64,000 nucleotides of DNA from Flectobacillus longus (GCF_030056705.1 NZ_JASHIC010000023.1:1-64000); one strand, 5' to 3'. Positions 19,087 to 28,094 are shown, counted from the first letter of the stretch. Translations and numbers: made by a program. The notes: a model not told the origin generated them from the letters alone.

Positions 19087-19116
19087 TTGGTCGGGTAGTA
19101 GTTTTTTGTAACTTTA
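19087..19116 (+). promoter_or_regulatory. Promoter of the S41 protease gene
   Basis: TTG at 19087-19089, 19-base spacer, TAACTTTA at 19109-19116 (one mismatch to TAnnTTTG). Confidence 0.6.
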
Positions 19117-19152
19117 TATAGATTTGAAAGTATGAAGATTAATTAAATTAGT

Positions 19153-20850
19153 ATGATGAAGGATAAGCAGCCAGTTAATAGTTCACTCGTCGTCAAACTT
19201 CCCATTATTGTAGCTATTTCGGTAGTAGGAGGGATGCTTATTGGAGCTAACTTTTTTGGAGGACAATCCAAAATGAGTAATATTTCTCGTGGAGTTAATA
19301 AATTTCGAGAAATCCTTTCTCTTGTCGAAACTAGCTATGTTGACTCTGTCAATACTGATACATTGGTAGATTACTCTATCAAAAAAATGCTTGAAAAATT
19401 AGATCCTCATACAGCCTACTTTGGTACAGAAGAAGCTGCCATGGCTCGAACTCAACTTGAGGCTGGATTTGATGGTATTGGTATCGAATACAATCTTTTC
19501 AACGATACAGTCTATGTAATGAGTGCCATGCCTGGCGGTCCTGCTGAGCTAGTAGGTATTCGTAGTGGCGATATGCTCGTGGCTGCTGATGGGGCTTCAT
19601 TGGTAGGTCCAAAGGTTAATTCAAATGTTATTTTTAATAAACTTCGAGGAAAAAGAGGTACGGAAGTAAAAGTAGAAATTTTGCGCCATGGTGAGTCTGC
19701 ACCACATACTTATACCGTTACACGTGACAGAATTCCTACATTTTCGGTAAGTGCTGGATACATGGTCGATAATCAAACGGCTTATATTAAAATAGATAGA
19801 TTCATGGAATCTACCTATCAAGAGTTTCGCAATATCTTGACCACACTCAAGAACCAAGGTGCCAAACGCCTTATGTTAGACTTGCGTGGCAATCCTGGTG
19901 GCTATAAAGATAGAGCCGAAAAGGTTGTTGATGAGTTATTGGGAGGAGACAAAATGATTGTGTACACCGATGGAAAGGGAACACAATATGACTCCAAAAC
20001 CATGACTAAGTTTGATGGTATTTTTGAGAAAGGGGCAGTCATGGTACTTATCGACGAAAACAGTGCTTCTGCATCAGAAATTGTTGCTGGGGCTTTACAA
20101 GATAACGACCGTGCCTTGATTGTTGGGCGTCGTTCCTTTGGTAAAGGATTAGTCCAAATGCCTGTGAGTTTATCAGATGGCTCTGAACTACGATTAACGA
20201 TTTCTAGATATTACACTCCAAGCGGACGAAGCATTCAGAAACCGTATTTATTAGGACATGAAAAGGAATACGATAAAGATTATGACGACCGTATTAAACG
20301 AGGAGAGTTATTCAATTCAGATAGTATCAAATTCAATGAAAAGCTAAAGTATCGTACCACTGGCGGTAGAGTAGTATATGGAGGTGGTGGTATTACACCA
20401 GATGTGTTTGTGGGTCGTGATACAACTTATTATACAAAGTATATTTCGGACTTATGGGGCAAAAATATTATTCGTGAAATAGCACTTAATTATGCTAATA
20501 GCCATCAAAACGAGCTAAGTAAACAGTCATTTAAAGAATTTAATAAGCAGTTTGTTGTTTCGGATGATATGTTAGCTTCTCTCAAGGCTTTAGCAAAACA
20601 AACAAAAGTACAACATAGTGAAAAAGAATATCAGCGTTCACTCCCTTACATAAAAGCCCAAGTGAAAGCCTATATTGCCAGAAATGTTTGGTCCAAGAAG
20701 ACCATCAACAATGGCTTAAATAATGAGTATTATCAAGTAATGAGTACCACCGATGAAACGCTTCAAAAGGCATTAAGAAGCTTCGAAAAAGCCGAAAAGT
20801 TAGCAAGAGGTGAGTTGGTTGAAACGCTGTCTCATTCATATAAGAGATAA
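19153..20850 (+). CDS. S41 family C-terminal processing peptidase
   Basis: 565 residues. One membrane anchor near 15-32 (LPIIVAISVVGGMLIGANFF), so the enzyme faces the periplasm. A PDZ domain lies at about 95-180 (GFDGIGIEYN, AELVGIRSGDMLVAADG). The S41 protease core follows: LMLDLRGNPGG, then DENSASASEIVAGAL near 300-315 with the nucleophilic Ser, and RRSFGKGLVQ near 325-335 with the general-base Lys. Tail-specific proteases of this kind trim lipoproteins and wall enzymes. The C-terminal ~150 residues are helical. The start codon follows a good promoter. Confidence 0.93.
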   Translation: MMKDKQPVNSSLVVKLPIIVAISVVGGMLIGANFFGGQSKMSNISRGVNKFREILSLVETSYVDSVNTDTLVDYSIKKMLEKLDPHTAYFGTEEAAMARTQLEAGFDGIGIEYNLFNDTVYVMSAMPGGPAELVGIRSGDMLVAADGASLVGPKVNSNVIFNKLRGKRGTEVKVEILRHGESAPHTYTVTRDRIPTFSVSAGYMVDNQTAYIKIDRFMESTYQEFRNILTTLKNQGAKRLMLDLRGNPGGYKDRAEKVVDELLGGDKMIVYTDGKGTQYDSKTMTKFDGIFEKGAVMVLIDENSASASEIVAGALQDNDRALIVGRRSFGKGLVQMPVSLSDGSELRLTISRYYTPSGRSIQKPYLLGHEKEYDKDYDDRIKRGELFNSDSIKFNEKLKYRTTGGRVVYGGGGITPDVFVGRDTTYYTKYISDLWGKNIIREIALNYANSHQNELSKQSFKEFNKQFVVSDDMLASLKALAKQTKVQHSEKEYQRSLPYIKAQVKAYIARNVWSKKTINNGLNNEYYQVMSTTDETLQKALRSFEKAEKLARGELVETLSHSYKR

Positions 20851-20888
20851 TAAAAAAGCTCGGTTATAATCAACCGAGCTTTTTTATT
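20849..20888. terminator. Bidirectional terminator
   Basis: 17-base arms (20849-20865 and 20871-20887), core AGCTCGGTT, with A and T runs on each side; it serves the S41 gene and overlaps the stop codon of the convergent Crp-like gene. Confidence 0.9.
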
Positions 20889-21456
20889 ATCTAATATTTC
20901 TTCGTAATCGACTCAACGATTGAGGCGTTATACCTAGAAAGTTGGAGAGATATACTTGTGGAACTCTATTGATTAATTCAGGTTGAAATTGAAGCATCTT
21001 TTCGTATCGCTCTTGTGCTGTTTCCGAAATAAACGAACGTAAACGTATCTCTTGTTCAAGAGCTACTTGCTCATAAGTAAGTCTTCCAAATTTATCCCAG
21101 TTATGATATTGGTTACAAAGCTTTTCAAGAGTCTCTTTTGAGATAACACATATATCTGTATCTTCAATAGCCTGAATGTAATCATTGCTCGGCTGATTGA
21201 GCACATAACAAGTCATGCTGGTTACAAACTGGTTTTCTAGCGCTAATTGAAAAGTGGTTTCTTGGTTATTTTGCACAAAAAAAGTTCTCATTAAGCCTTT
21301 GTTGATAAAACCAATAGCGGTATTATATTCTCCTGACTTAATAAAATATTCCCCTTTTTTAATAAACTTTTCTTCAAAGAGGCTATGAGCTGCTGTGATT
21401 TCTTCATCAGAGAAATCTACAAAGCGTCTCACAAATGCAATCATATTGGGCTTCAT
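20887..21456 (-). CDS. Crp/Fnr family transcriptional regulator
   Basis: 189 residues. Cyclic-nucleotide-binding-like barrel at about 10-115 (KKGEYFIKSGEYNTAIGFINKG is the beta-roll), then a dimer helix and a short DNA-binding end (YLSNFLGITPQSLSRLRRNIR) with the helix-turn-helix recognition helix SLSRLRR. Bacteroidota have many such small Crp-like activators, most of which do not bind cAMP; the phosphate-binding RxS segment is not evident here. Divergent from a YciI-like gene, with a perfect inverted repeat between that could be its operator. Confidence 0.88.
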   Translation of the reverse strand: MKPNMIAFVRRFVDFSDEEITAAHSLFEEKFIKKGEYFIKSGEYNTAIGFINKGLMRTFFVQNNQETTFQLALENQFVTSMTCYVLNQPSNDYIQAIEDTDICVISKETLEKLCNQYHNWDKFGRLTYEQVALEQEIRLRSFISETAQERYEKMLQFQPELINRVPQVYLSNFLGITPQSLSRLRRNIR

Positions 21457-21482
21457 AAAGTAAAAATCTTGTTAGAAGAGAC

Positions 21483-21518
21483 TAACTTTGAATAAGCATC
21501 AATACTTATTCAAAGTTA
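21483..21518. promoter_or_regulatory. Perfect inverted repeat holding two opposed -7 words
   Basis: TAACTTTGAATAAG (21483-21496) and its exact complement (21505-21518), 8-base loop. Each arm contains TAACTTTG, one for each strand. It lies 27 bases before the Crp-like gene and 168 before the YciI-like gene. It could be an operator for autoregulation, a pair of face-to-face promoters or both. Confidence 0.6.
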
Positions 21519-21685
21519 TTGGCGTAATCGTCAATTTATGTTTCGATTTTTAAATATAGGTATTTGAAAGAAGTATTTAAGATATTGTAGAATATTATCT
21601 GCCAGAGAATGGAATAAATCTTTTAAAGGAAGTATTCTACTAAATAAAAGAATAATTAACCATTGATAAATAACTCATTTGTAAA

Positions 21686-21976
21686 ATGAAGCAGTATGTG
21701 ATTTATGCCTATGATGGCACAGACAAACAAGCTCTTGAACGTAGAATGACCGCTCGTCCACATCATCTTGTAGTAGCCAAACAACTTAAAGCCAATGGTA
21801 ACTTTATTATTGGTGGAGCTATTCTAAATGATGAAGGCAAAATGATAGGCTCATCTATGATTGTACAATTTGAAACAGAAGAAGCACTCTATGATTGGTA
21901 TAACAACGACCCTTACATAACTATGAGCGTTTGGGAAAAAGTAGAAATAAAACCATTCAAAGTAGCAGATGTATAA
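21686..21976 (+). CDS. YciI-like protein
   Basis: 96 residues, ferredoxin-like fold of the YciI/YCII family. MKQYVIYAYDG at the start, ARPHHLVVAKQL with the His that is the proposed active-site residue, GGAILNDEGKMIGSSMIV and a final WEKVEIKPF. The family is thought to include small dimeric enzymes with a His-Asp pair, without a settled reaction. Divergent from a Crp-like regulator, which may control it. Confidence 0.85.
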   Translation: MKQYVIYAYDGTDKQALERRMTARPHHLVVAKQLKANGNFIIGGAILNDEGKMIGSSMIVQFETEEALYDWYNNDPYITMSVWEKVEIKPFKVADV

Positions 21977-21983
21977 ATACCAA

Positions 21984-22019
21984 CGCTTGGCAATCCTATA
22001 TTTTAGAGATTGCCAAGCG
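21984..22019. terminator. Hairpin between convergent genes
   Basis: CGCTTGGCAATC (21984-21995) and its exact complement (22008-22019). It lacks a T run on the plus strand, so its strength as a terminator is uncertain. Confidence 0.6.
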
Positions 22020-22027
22020 CCTTAAGA

Positions 22028-22771
22028 TTAAGTAAATAGTTGACTAATTTTAGATAGTGGCTTCATCCAAAGAGTGTACCATTTAGGCTTCAATTGATTG
22101 AGTTTCCATGCTCGACGGTCCTCCATGTTGGCACGGTAGCGGTGCTTCCATGATGCTGTGCTAGTGCCACCATTTCTCATAGTCATCAATACTTCAGGAA
22201 TATAACCCGCCGATAGCCTGTGTTTGTACATCATACGCAGCATAAGCTCATAATCGCCAGAACAGGTGAAGTCTGTGATATAGTTTCCGTATTTCACAAA
22301 AGCTTCTCTTTTGATATAACATGAAAGATGTGGTGGCATCCAACCTTTAAGCCAATTTTCAACATTATATTCTCCCGAACTCCAATATCTGACAATTTTT
22401 TCGTCGTTATCAGGATTGATGTATTGTAAGTCTCCGTAAATAACATCTTTTCCAGTTTGTATAAAGGCCTCTGCCACATGATCAAGTACACTCGAATTGG
22501 GCAAAAAATCATCTGAACCAATCGTACCAACAACATCGCCAGTTGCAAGTTTTAATCCTTTGTTGAGAGCATCATAAATTCCTTTATCTTTTTCTGAAAT
22601 GTACTTGATGCGATCGCCGTAAGATTTTAATATATCAACTGTTCCATCTTTTGAAGCTCCATCCACAACTATATACTCAACATTTGGGTAGTCTTGTGAC
22701 AAAACACTGTCGATTGTTTGTCTGATAGTAGCTTCGCTATTGAAAGAAACAGTAATAATGGTTATTTTCAT
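22028..22771 (-). CDS. Family 2 glycosyltransferase
   Basis: 247 residues, single GT-A domain. ITVSFNSEATIRQTIDSVLSQDYPNVEYIVVDGASKDGT (from residue 5) is the typical N-terminal half, and TIGSDDFLP carries the DxD-like metal site. CSGDYELMLRMMYKH has the probable catalytic base region. Resembles WcaA-type transferases that add one sugar to a surface glycan. Isolated from any polysaccharide cluster, so the acceptor is unknown. Confidence 0.9.
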   Translation of the reverse strand: MKITIITVSFNSEATIRQTIDSVLSQDYPNVEYIVVDGASKDGTVDILKSYGDRIKYISEKDKGIYDALNKGLKLATGDVVGTIGSDDFLPNSSVLDHVAEAFIQTGKDVIYGDLQYINPDNDEKIVRYWSSGEYNVENWLKGWMPPHLSCYIKREAFVKYGNYITDFTCSGDYELMLRMMYKHRLSAGYIPEVLMTMRNGGTSTASWKHRYRANMEDRRAWKLNQLKPKWYTLWMKPLSKISQLFT

Positions 22772-22794
22772 AAATCAAGGTATTAATCTTTTGC

Positions 22795-22802
22795 AAAGAT
22801 AA
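22795..22802 (-). promoter_or_regulatory. -7 element of the glycosyltransferase gene
   Basis: TATCTTTG on the minus strand, 23 bases before the start codon; no -33 TTG in register. Confidence 0.5.
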
Positions 22803-23003
22803 AGAAGACCATCGGTTTATGAATGATAACTATTCTTTGCGACTCTAAATATTTGAAGTATGGAATGAATACATTCGAATTTTTGTCAAATAGATTATTG
22901 CTGGCAGAAAAACATATTTAATTTTATTGATAAAAAATAAAACAAATGCCAGTCAACTCTGGATTGAGTTGTAGAAAAAAAGGATTAACTTGAGATTTTT
23001 GAA

Positions 23004-24743
23004 ATGAATTATTCAAGTCCCAATTTTCAAAGACTTATGTATATTTTACCAAATAAAGAAAAGAATACTTACGATGCCATAGTGGTTGGTTCGGGCGTAA
23101 GTGGCGGATGGTCGGCCAAAGAACTTACCGAAAGAGGACTAAAAGTGTTAGTGCTCGAACGTGGTCGTATGATAGAGCATGTAAAAGACTATCATACAGC
23201 ATTGATGAATCCGTGGGAATTTCCACACGGAGGTCAAGTGCCTCTAGAGGAAATGAAAGATTATCCAATCCATCAGCGTACAGGTTTCACCATTACTGAA
23301 TCTACCAAACATCATTTTGCCAAAGACATAGATTTTCCTTATGTCGAAGAAAAACGCTTTGATTGGATTAGAAGTTGGCAAGTAGGAGGTAAGTCTATTA
23401 CTTGGGGGAGAGTTTCTTTACGTTTGAGCGATATGGATTTGGAAGCCAATGCTAAAGAAGGTATAGGTGTAGATTGGCCTATTCGATATAAAGATCTTGC
23501 TCCATGGTATGCTCATGCCGAAAAGTTTGCAGGTATTGCAGGTAACCGTGATGGTATTCCGCACTTGCCCGATGGCGTTTACCAGCCACCCATTCCAATG
23601 ACTTGTGTTGAAGAACATTTTGGGAAAGAGCTCAAAACAAAATTTCCTAATCGCCATGTGATTCACTCACGTACGGCAAACCTTACGCAGCCGACTCCTG
23701 AACAATTGGCATTGGGTCGTGCTAAGTGCCAGCTTCGAGATATGTGTATGAGAGGATGTCCATTTGGTGCTTATTTTAGTTCGCAGTCTGCAACTTTTCC
23801 TGCAGCACGCAAAACTGGTAATCTTACCATTCGTCCACATTCGATTGTCAACTCCATTATATACGATGAGAAAAAAGGGAAAGCTACTGGTGTAAGAGTT
23901 ATTGATGAAAATACCCATGAATGGACGGAGTTTTATGCAAAGGTGATTTTTCTGAATGCTTCAGCATTAGGCTCAACCTATATTTTGATGAATTCTACAT
24001 CCAATCGTTTTCCCAATGGATTAGGTAATGACAGTGGTGCATTAGGTCATTATTTGATGGATCACCATTTTGGTATTGGCGCACGAGGAAAACACGACGG
24101 TTATAATGATAAATATTACCTAGGACGACGCCCTAATGCGATTTATATTCCTCGTTATCGAAACATTGGAAGCGATAAGCGTGATTACTTGCGTGGATTT
24201 GGTTATGAAGGAGGTAGTTCAAAAGATAGAGGAGAGTCTCAAGAAGAGTTTGGCGCTGATTTTAAAACACAAATCACACAACCACTCGGAGAGTGGAACT
24301 TAGATATTATGGGTTTTGCCGAAACATTACCAGATTATAAAAATCATGTCAGATTGAGCAAAGACCAAAAAGATAAGTGGGGGCAGCCGCAAATGATTAT
24401 GTCGGCAGAGTTTGGAGAGAATGAACGCAAGATGCGTATCGATATGAAGAATGACGCAGCTGAGATGTTGGAATCTTCAGGTTTTAAAAATGTAGAAACG
24501 TATGACTACCAACCAGGTTTTGGTTTAAGCATTCACGAGATGGGGACTGCTCGGATGGGACGAGACTCCAAAACATCAGTATTGAACTCTCAGAATCAAG
24601 TTTGGGGTTGTTCAAACGTTTTTGTAACCGACGGAGCTTGTATGACATCATCATCCAATGTGAACCCATCATTAACGTATATGGCACTATCGGCGAGAGC
24701 CGCTGACTTTGCTGTAAAAGAATTGAAAAAAGGCAATTTATAG
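23004..24743 (+). CDS. GMC family oxidoreductase
   Basis: 579 residues. FAD enzyme of the glucose-methanol-choline class. The N-terminal dinucleotide loop is VVGSGVSGGWSAKEL, with VLVLERG ending the second strand. RSWQVGGKSITWGRVSLR is the flavin-binding segment. CQLRDMCMRGCPFGAYFSSQ is a cysteine-rich insertion characteristic of bacterial members related to gluconate dehydrogenase and 3-keto-sugar-forming oxidases. The C-terminal part has SIHEMGTARMG and SSNVNPSLTYMALSARAAD, with the catalytic His and Asn. No signal peptide or second subunit is next to it, so the partner is unclear. Confidence 0.88.
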   Translation: MNYSSPNFQRLMYILPNKEKNTYDAIVVGSGVSGGWSAKELTERGLKVLVLERGRMIEHVKDYHTALMNPWEFPHGGQVPLEEMKDYPIHQRTGFTITESTKHHFAKDIDFPYVEEKRFDWIRSWQVGGKSITWGRVSLRLSDMDLEANAKEGIGVDWPIRYKDLAPWYAHAEKFAGIAGNRDGIPHLPDGVYQPPIPMTCVEEHFGKELKTKFPNRHVIHSRTANLTQPTPEQLALGRAKCQLRDMCMRGCPFGAYFSSQSATFPAARKTGNLTIRPHSIVNSIIYDEKKGKATGVRVIDENTHEWTEFYAKVIFLNASALGSTYILMNSTSNRFPNGLGNDSGALGHYLMDHHFGIGARGKHDGYNDKYYLGRRPNAIYIPRYRNIGSDKRDYLRGFGYEGGSSKDRGESQEEFGADFKTQITQPLGEWNLDIMGFAETLPDYKNHVRLSKDQKDKWGQPQMIMSAEFGENERKMRIDMKNDAAEMLESSGFKNVETYDYQPGFGLSIHEMGTARMGRDSKTSVLNSQNQVWGCSNVFVTDGACMTSSSNVNPSLTYMALSARAADFAVKELKKGNL

Positions 24744-24773
24744 AGTCTACTAAATCAGGAAATATATTAATTG

Positions 24774-24989
24774 TAGATGAGTCATCCTTTATTGAGTGAA
24801 TTTGAGATTGAGTAGATGAGTGATTATTCTTTAAATCTATCTTTTAACAGTAGAGACGTAATGTTTTACGTCTAAAAATGAGTCATCCAGTATTCTAATA
24901 TTCAAAGCGGTTGAAAAACAATTTTCGACCGCTTTTTTGATAAACAACTAGATAATAATACTATTCCGAAATTCGGGATAACCCATGTT
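24774..24989 (+). repeat. Intergenic repeat copy A (MITE-like)
   Basis: Member of a family with copies at 49371 and 58275 and a variant at 60904. Order in this copy: ATGAGTCATCC at the left end, a GTAGAGACG palindrome (24850-24873), a second ATGAGTCATCC, a hairpin terminator (24904-24938) and a right end AAATTCGGGATAACCCAT (24969-24986) matching 19 of 21 bases of the end of other copies. No open frame. Confidence 0.75.
24904..24938. terminator. Terminator inside repeat copy A
   Basis: AAAGCGGTTGAAAA pairs with TTTTCGACCGCTTT, with T and A runs on the two sides. It would end transcripts of the GMC gene and insulate the ribosomal operon promoter. Confidence 0.85.
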
Positions 24990-25042
24990 TTATTGAGGGT
25001 AAAAAAAAATGAAAAAAAATATTTTTTTTTCGATGTAACTCA

Positions 25043-25072
25043 TTGTATTTCAAAAACTATTCTCTAATTTTG
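25043..25072 (+). promoter_or_regulatory. Distal promoter P1 upstream of rplC
   Basis: TTG at 25043-25045, 19-base spacer, TAATTTTG at 25065-25072. The predicted transcript starts near 25078 and crosses the structured region that follows. Confidence 0.75.
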
Positions 25073-25077
25073 CAGTC

Positions 25078-25340
25078 CAATTAAGGTATCGCAATTCGCT
25101 GTGTCTTACAAAGGGTTGGCAGAACTCAGTAAGAATTTAAGAGATACGAATTAAAAGATAATCTTCTTTGGAAAGTACAACCACGAAGCCCCGCAAAGAA
25201 CTACAGTGGTTGATTAGTGTCAGAACTGATACTGGCTTGCTTTACTGAATGCCCAGTTTGCAAAGTTGAGTATTAAGCTACACAGGACTCGTCTCACGAG
25301 CATAGTCTCGTCCGCACTTTTCTTGTCGCTTTTTTTCTCA
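25078..25340 (+). ncRNA. Structured noncoding RNA or leader ahead of rplC
   Basis: No open frame. Several independent stems: AATTCG..CTTA (25093-) with TAAGAGATACGAATT (to about 25153), enclosing CTTAC..GTAAG and GGGTT..AACTC; CAACCAC with GTGGTTG (about 25178-25212); AGTGTCAG-AA-CTGATACT (about 25216-25233); TTGC..ACTG with CAGT..GCAA (about 25237-25263); CTCGTctcACGAG inside GGAC..GTCC (about 25285-25313), then T-rich sequence. It lacks recognisable tmRNA, RNase P, SRP or 6S signatures. It is either an independent small RNA or a regulatory leader. The limits are estimates. Confidence 0.5.
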
Positions 25341-25384
25341 ATTTTCTGTCACTCAAATAGTTTTGAGATTTTTTTGTGCACTTT

Positions 25385-25416
25385 TTTGTTAGTGCCAAAT
25401 AAAATCCCGACCTTTG
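25385..25416 (+). promoter_or_regulatory. Proximal promoter P2 upstream of rplC
   Basis: TTTG at 25385-25388, 20-base spacer, GACCTTTG at 25409-25416 (one mismatch to TAnnTTTG). It would give a leader of about 90 bases. Confidence 0.6.
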
Positions 25417-25509
25417 CAGTCCGTTTTGCGTCGAGCAAATAGCTCAAAAACGTAACTCGTTGTAAATAAGTTTTTTATTTTATTTTTTAACGTTTTATTC
25501 AATAATAAA

Positions 25510-26127
25510 ATGTCTGGAATTATCGGAAAGAAAATCGGTATGACTAGCCTCTACAATGCTGACGGCACTGCTGTTCCTTGTACGCTAATCGAAGCCGGCC
25601 CTTGTGTTGTAACGCAAGTAAAAACAGTTGAAAAAGAAGGCTATAGCGCTATTCAATTAGGCTACGGCGAGAAGAAAGAGAAGCACACTTCTAGACCATT
25701 GTTGGGTCACTTCAAAAAAGCAGGAACTACTCCAAAGAAAAAATTGGTTGAGTTCAAGTCTTTCGAACAATCACTTGAATTAGGTGCAGTTATCACTACT
25801 GAGCTTTTTGTAGAAGGCGATTTCGTTGATGCAATCGGTACTTCAAAAGGTAAAGGTTTCCAAGGTGTTGTTAAACGTCATGGATTTGGTGGTGTTGGTG
25901 GTCAAACACACGGTCAACACAACCGTGGACGTCACCCAGGTTCTATTGGTGCATGTTCATTCCCATCTCGTGTATTCAAAGGTCTTCGCATGGCGGGTCG
26001 TACAGGTGGTAACCGCGTAAAAGTTCAAAACTTACAAGTATTGAAAGTTTATGCTGAGAAAAACCTTATCGTAGTGTCAGGTTCAGTACCAGGAGCGAAA
26101 AACTCTTATGTTATTCTTGAAAAATAA
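25510..26127 (+). CDS. rplC: 50S ribosomal protein L3
   Basis: 205 residues. Early-assembly protein of the large subunit. [12 protein letters not shown] at the start and [23 protein letters not shown] in the middle (the loop reaching the peptidyl transferase centre) are diagnostic. First gene of the supercluster here: rpsJ, which usually precedes rplC, is not upstream. Two promoters and a structured region lie before it. Confidence 0.98.
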   Translation: MSGIIGKKIGMTSLYNADGTAVPCTLIEAGPCVVTQVKTVEKEGYSAIQLGYGEKKEKHTSRPLLGHFKKAGTTPKKKLVEFKSFEQSLELGAVITTELFVEGDFVDAIGTSKGKGFQGVVKRHGFGGVGGQTHGQHNRGRHPGSIGACSFPSRVFKGLRMAGRTGGNRVKVQNLQVLKVYAEKNLIVVSGSVPGAKNSYVILEK

Positions 26128-26234
26128 TCAATTTGAAGATTTGAAAGGATGCTAGCCTTTCACACAATTGTAGGTTCGGCCATCAAGAATAAAGATTTTC
26201 AAATTTTCAAATTCACAAATTTTCAAATTGAAAA
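26128..26234 (+). promoter_or_regulatory. rplC-rplD spacer with hairpins
   Basis: GAAAGG-atgcta-GCCTTTC forms a stem, flanked by CAATTTGAAGATTTGAAAG that is imperfectly complementary (16 of 19) to TTTTCAAATTTTCAAATTC downstream. The spacer is made of iterated TTTTCAAA words. Confidence 0.55.
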
Positions 26235-26864
26235 ATGGAATTATCAGTATTAAATATACAAGGCCAAGATTCAGGTAAGAAAGTAGTACTTTCTGACGAA
26301 ATCTTTGGTATCGAGCCAAACGAGCACGTTGTTTGGTTAGATGTAAAGCAATTCTTGGCTAACCAGCGTCAAGGAACGCACAAAGCAAAAGAAAGAGCTG
26401 AAGTTGCTCGTTCAACTCGTAAGTTGAAGCGTCAAAAAGGTACAGGTGGTGCCCGTGCAGGTTCAATGAAATCACCATTGTTCAAAGGTGGTGGTCGTAT
26501 TTTTGGCCCAGTACCACGTGACTACTCTTTCAAATTGAATAAAAAGGTTAAGACTTTGGCACGTCAGTCTGCATTTGCTGCAAAAGCACAAGCAGGTGAG
26601 GTTTCTGTATTAGAGAACTTCTCTTTGGAAACTCCAAAAACTAAAGGCTTCTTGGCTATCTTAAACGCATTGTCATTGACAGATACTAAGACTTTGGTGA
26701 TTTTGCCAGAAGATAACCAAAATATCTACTTGTCAGGTCGTAACTTACCAAAAACTAAGGTTATTTCAGCTGCACAAGTAAATACTTATGACTTAGTAAA
26801 TGCAACTCGTCTTGTTATCTTAGAAGATGCTGTTGCAAAAATCGAATCATCTTTCAGCAAATAG
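26235..26864 (+). CDS. rplD: 50S ribosomal protein L4
   Basis: 209 residues. Binds domain I of 23S rRNA and lines the exit tunnel. RKLKRQKGTGGARAGSMKSP is the conserved extended loop; KTLARQSAFAAKA and TLVILPED complete the alpha/beta body. Normal length. In E. coli L4 represses its own operon; whether it does so here through the region before rplC is unknown. Confidence 0.98.
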   Translation: MELSVLNIQGQDSGKKVVLSDEIFGIEPNEHVVWLDVKQFLANQRQGTHKAKERAEVARSTRKLKRQKGTGGARAGSMKSPLFKGGGRIFGPVPRDYSFKLNKKVKTLARQSAFAAKAQAGEVSVLENFSLETPKTKGFLAILNALSLTDTKTLVILPEDNQNIYLSGRNLPKTKVISAAQVNTYDLVNATRLVILEDAVAKIESSFSK

Positions 26865-26905
26865 TTATCAGAACATAAACTGATGACAATTAACGTCATA
26901 AAGAA

Positions 26906-27193
26906 ATGAGCATCATTAAAAGACCAATTCTTACTGAAAAAACTCAGGAGTTGCAGAAAGGCGGTCAGTACGTTTTCGAAGTAGCAGTGAAATCAAACAA
27001 GATTGAAATTGCGAAAGAAATCAAGAAAATGTACGGAGTTGACGTAGCATCTGTAAATACACTTCGTCAATTTGGTAAGAAAAAATCAAGAAGTACAAAA
27101 TCTAAAATCACAACTGGTTATACTTCTACTTTCAAGAAAGCAGTCGTTACAGTAGCTAAAGGCGAAGTAATCGATTTCTACGAAGGTATCTAA
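26906..27193 (+). CDS. rplW: 50S ribosomal protein L23
   Basis: 95 residues. Sits by the exit tunnel and is the docking site for SRP and trigger factor. IIKRPILTEKT at the start and YVFEVAVKSNKIEIAKEIKKMYGV are family hallmarks. The 41-base gap before it contains two mini-hairpins (ATCAG..CTGAT and TGAC..GTCA). Confidence 0.97.
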   Translation: MSIIKRPILTEKTQELQKGGQYVFEVAVKSNKIEIAKEIKKMYGVDVASVNTLRQFGKKKSRSTKSKITTGYTSTFKKAVVTVAKGEVIDFYEGI

Positions 27194-27202
27194 GACCAGT
27201 GA

Positions 27203-27218
27203 GAAAGCGAAAGCTTTC
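27203..27218 (+). promoter_or_regulatory. GAAA-tetraloop hairpin before rplB
   Basis: GAAAGC-gaaa-GCTTTC, a GNRA tetraloop hairpin; followed by a second stem GGGTG-ttc-ACCC near 27230-27241. They occupy most of the 72-base gap between rplW and rplB. Confidence 0.55.
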
Positions 27219-27265
27219 AAACAATTTATGGGTGTTCACCCCGATAATTTGAACAAACTAGAGAA

Positions 27266-28087
27266 ATGGCAGTTAGAAAATTAAAACCAACGTCTCCGGG
27301 TCAACGTCAACGTATCGCTCCAACTTTCGAAGAAATCACAGCTTCGAAACCGTATAAACCGTTGTTGGCTCCAATTAAGAAAACAGGTGGTCGTAACGCC
27401 TTTGGTCACCGCGCAATGCGCTATATTGGTGGTGGTCACAAGCGTCGTTATCGTTTGATTGACTTCTATCGCGACAAGTTCGATGTAGAAGCTACAGTAT
27501 TAACAATTGAATACGATCCAAACCGTACAGCTCGTATCGCATTGATCGAGTACACAGATGGTGAAAAGTCATACATCATTGCTCCTTCAGGTTTGAAAGT
27601 TGGTCAGACAGTAGTGTCTGGTACAGTAGTAGCTCCTGAAGTTGGTAACACAATGCCATTGTCAAGCATTCCAGTAGGTACAATTGTACACGCTATCGAG
27701 CTTCGTCCTCGTGGTGGTGCTGAATTAGCTCGTTCTGCAGGTACTTATGCTCAATTGTTGGCTCGTGATAGCAAATATGCTACATTGAAATTGCCTTCAG
27801 GTGAAATGCGTATGGTGTTAGTGAACTGTTTGGCTACAATTGGTTCAGTATCTAATGCTGACCACATGAATACAAACTTGGGTAAAGCTGGTCGTCACCG
27901 TTGGTTAGGCCGCCGTCCAAGAGTTCGTGGTGTAGTAATGAACCCAGTTGATCACCCAATGGGTGGTGGTGAGGGTCGCTCTTCAGGAGGTCACCCACGT
28001 TCACGTAACGGCTTGTTAGCGAAAGGTAAGAAAACTCGCGACAAGAAAAAGCATTCAAATCGTCTAATCATCAGTAGAAAGAAATAA
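27266..28087 (+). CDS. rplB: 50S ribosomal protein L2
   Basis: 273 residues. Needed for subunit association and peptidyl transferase activity. [30 protein letters not shown] and the C-terminal [20 protein letters not shown] with the functionally important His are all present. Only 7 bases separate it from rpsS. Confidence 0.98.
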   Translation: MAVRKLKPTSPGQRQRIAPTFEEITASKPYKPLLAPIKKTGGRNAFGHRAMRYIGGGHKRRYRLIDFYRDKFDVEATVLTIEYDPNRTARIALIEYTDGEKSYIIAPSGLKVGQTVVSGTVVAPEVGNTMPLSSIPVGTIVHAIELRPRGGAELARSAGTYAQLLARDSKYATLKLPSGEMRMVLVNCLATIGSVSNADHMNTNLGKAGRHRWLGRRPRVRGVVMNPVDHPMGGGEGRSSGGHPRSRNGLLAKGKKTRDKKKHSNRLIISRKK

Positions 28088-28094
28088 TACATAG

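Noticed and set aside
25078-25340. Structured region as tmRNA, RNase P RNA, SRP RNA or 6S RNA
   Set aside because: No tmRNA resume codon/tag and no tRNA-like ends, no GAGGAAAGTCC-type P4 sequence, no SRP domain IV GGAAG loop, and the stems are separate rather than one long hairpin.
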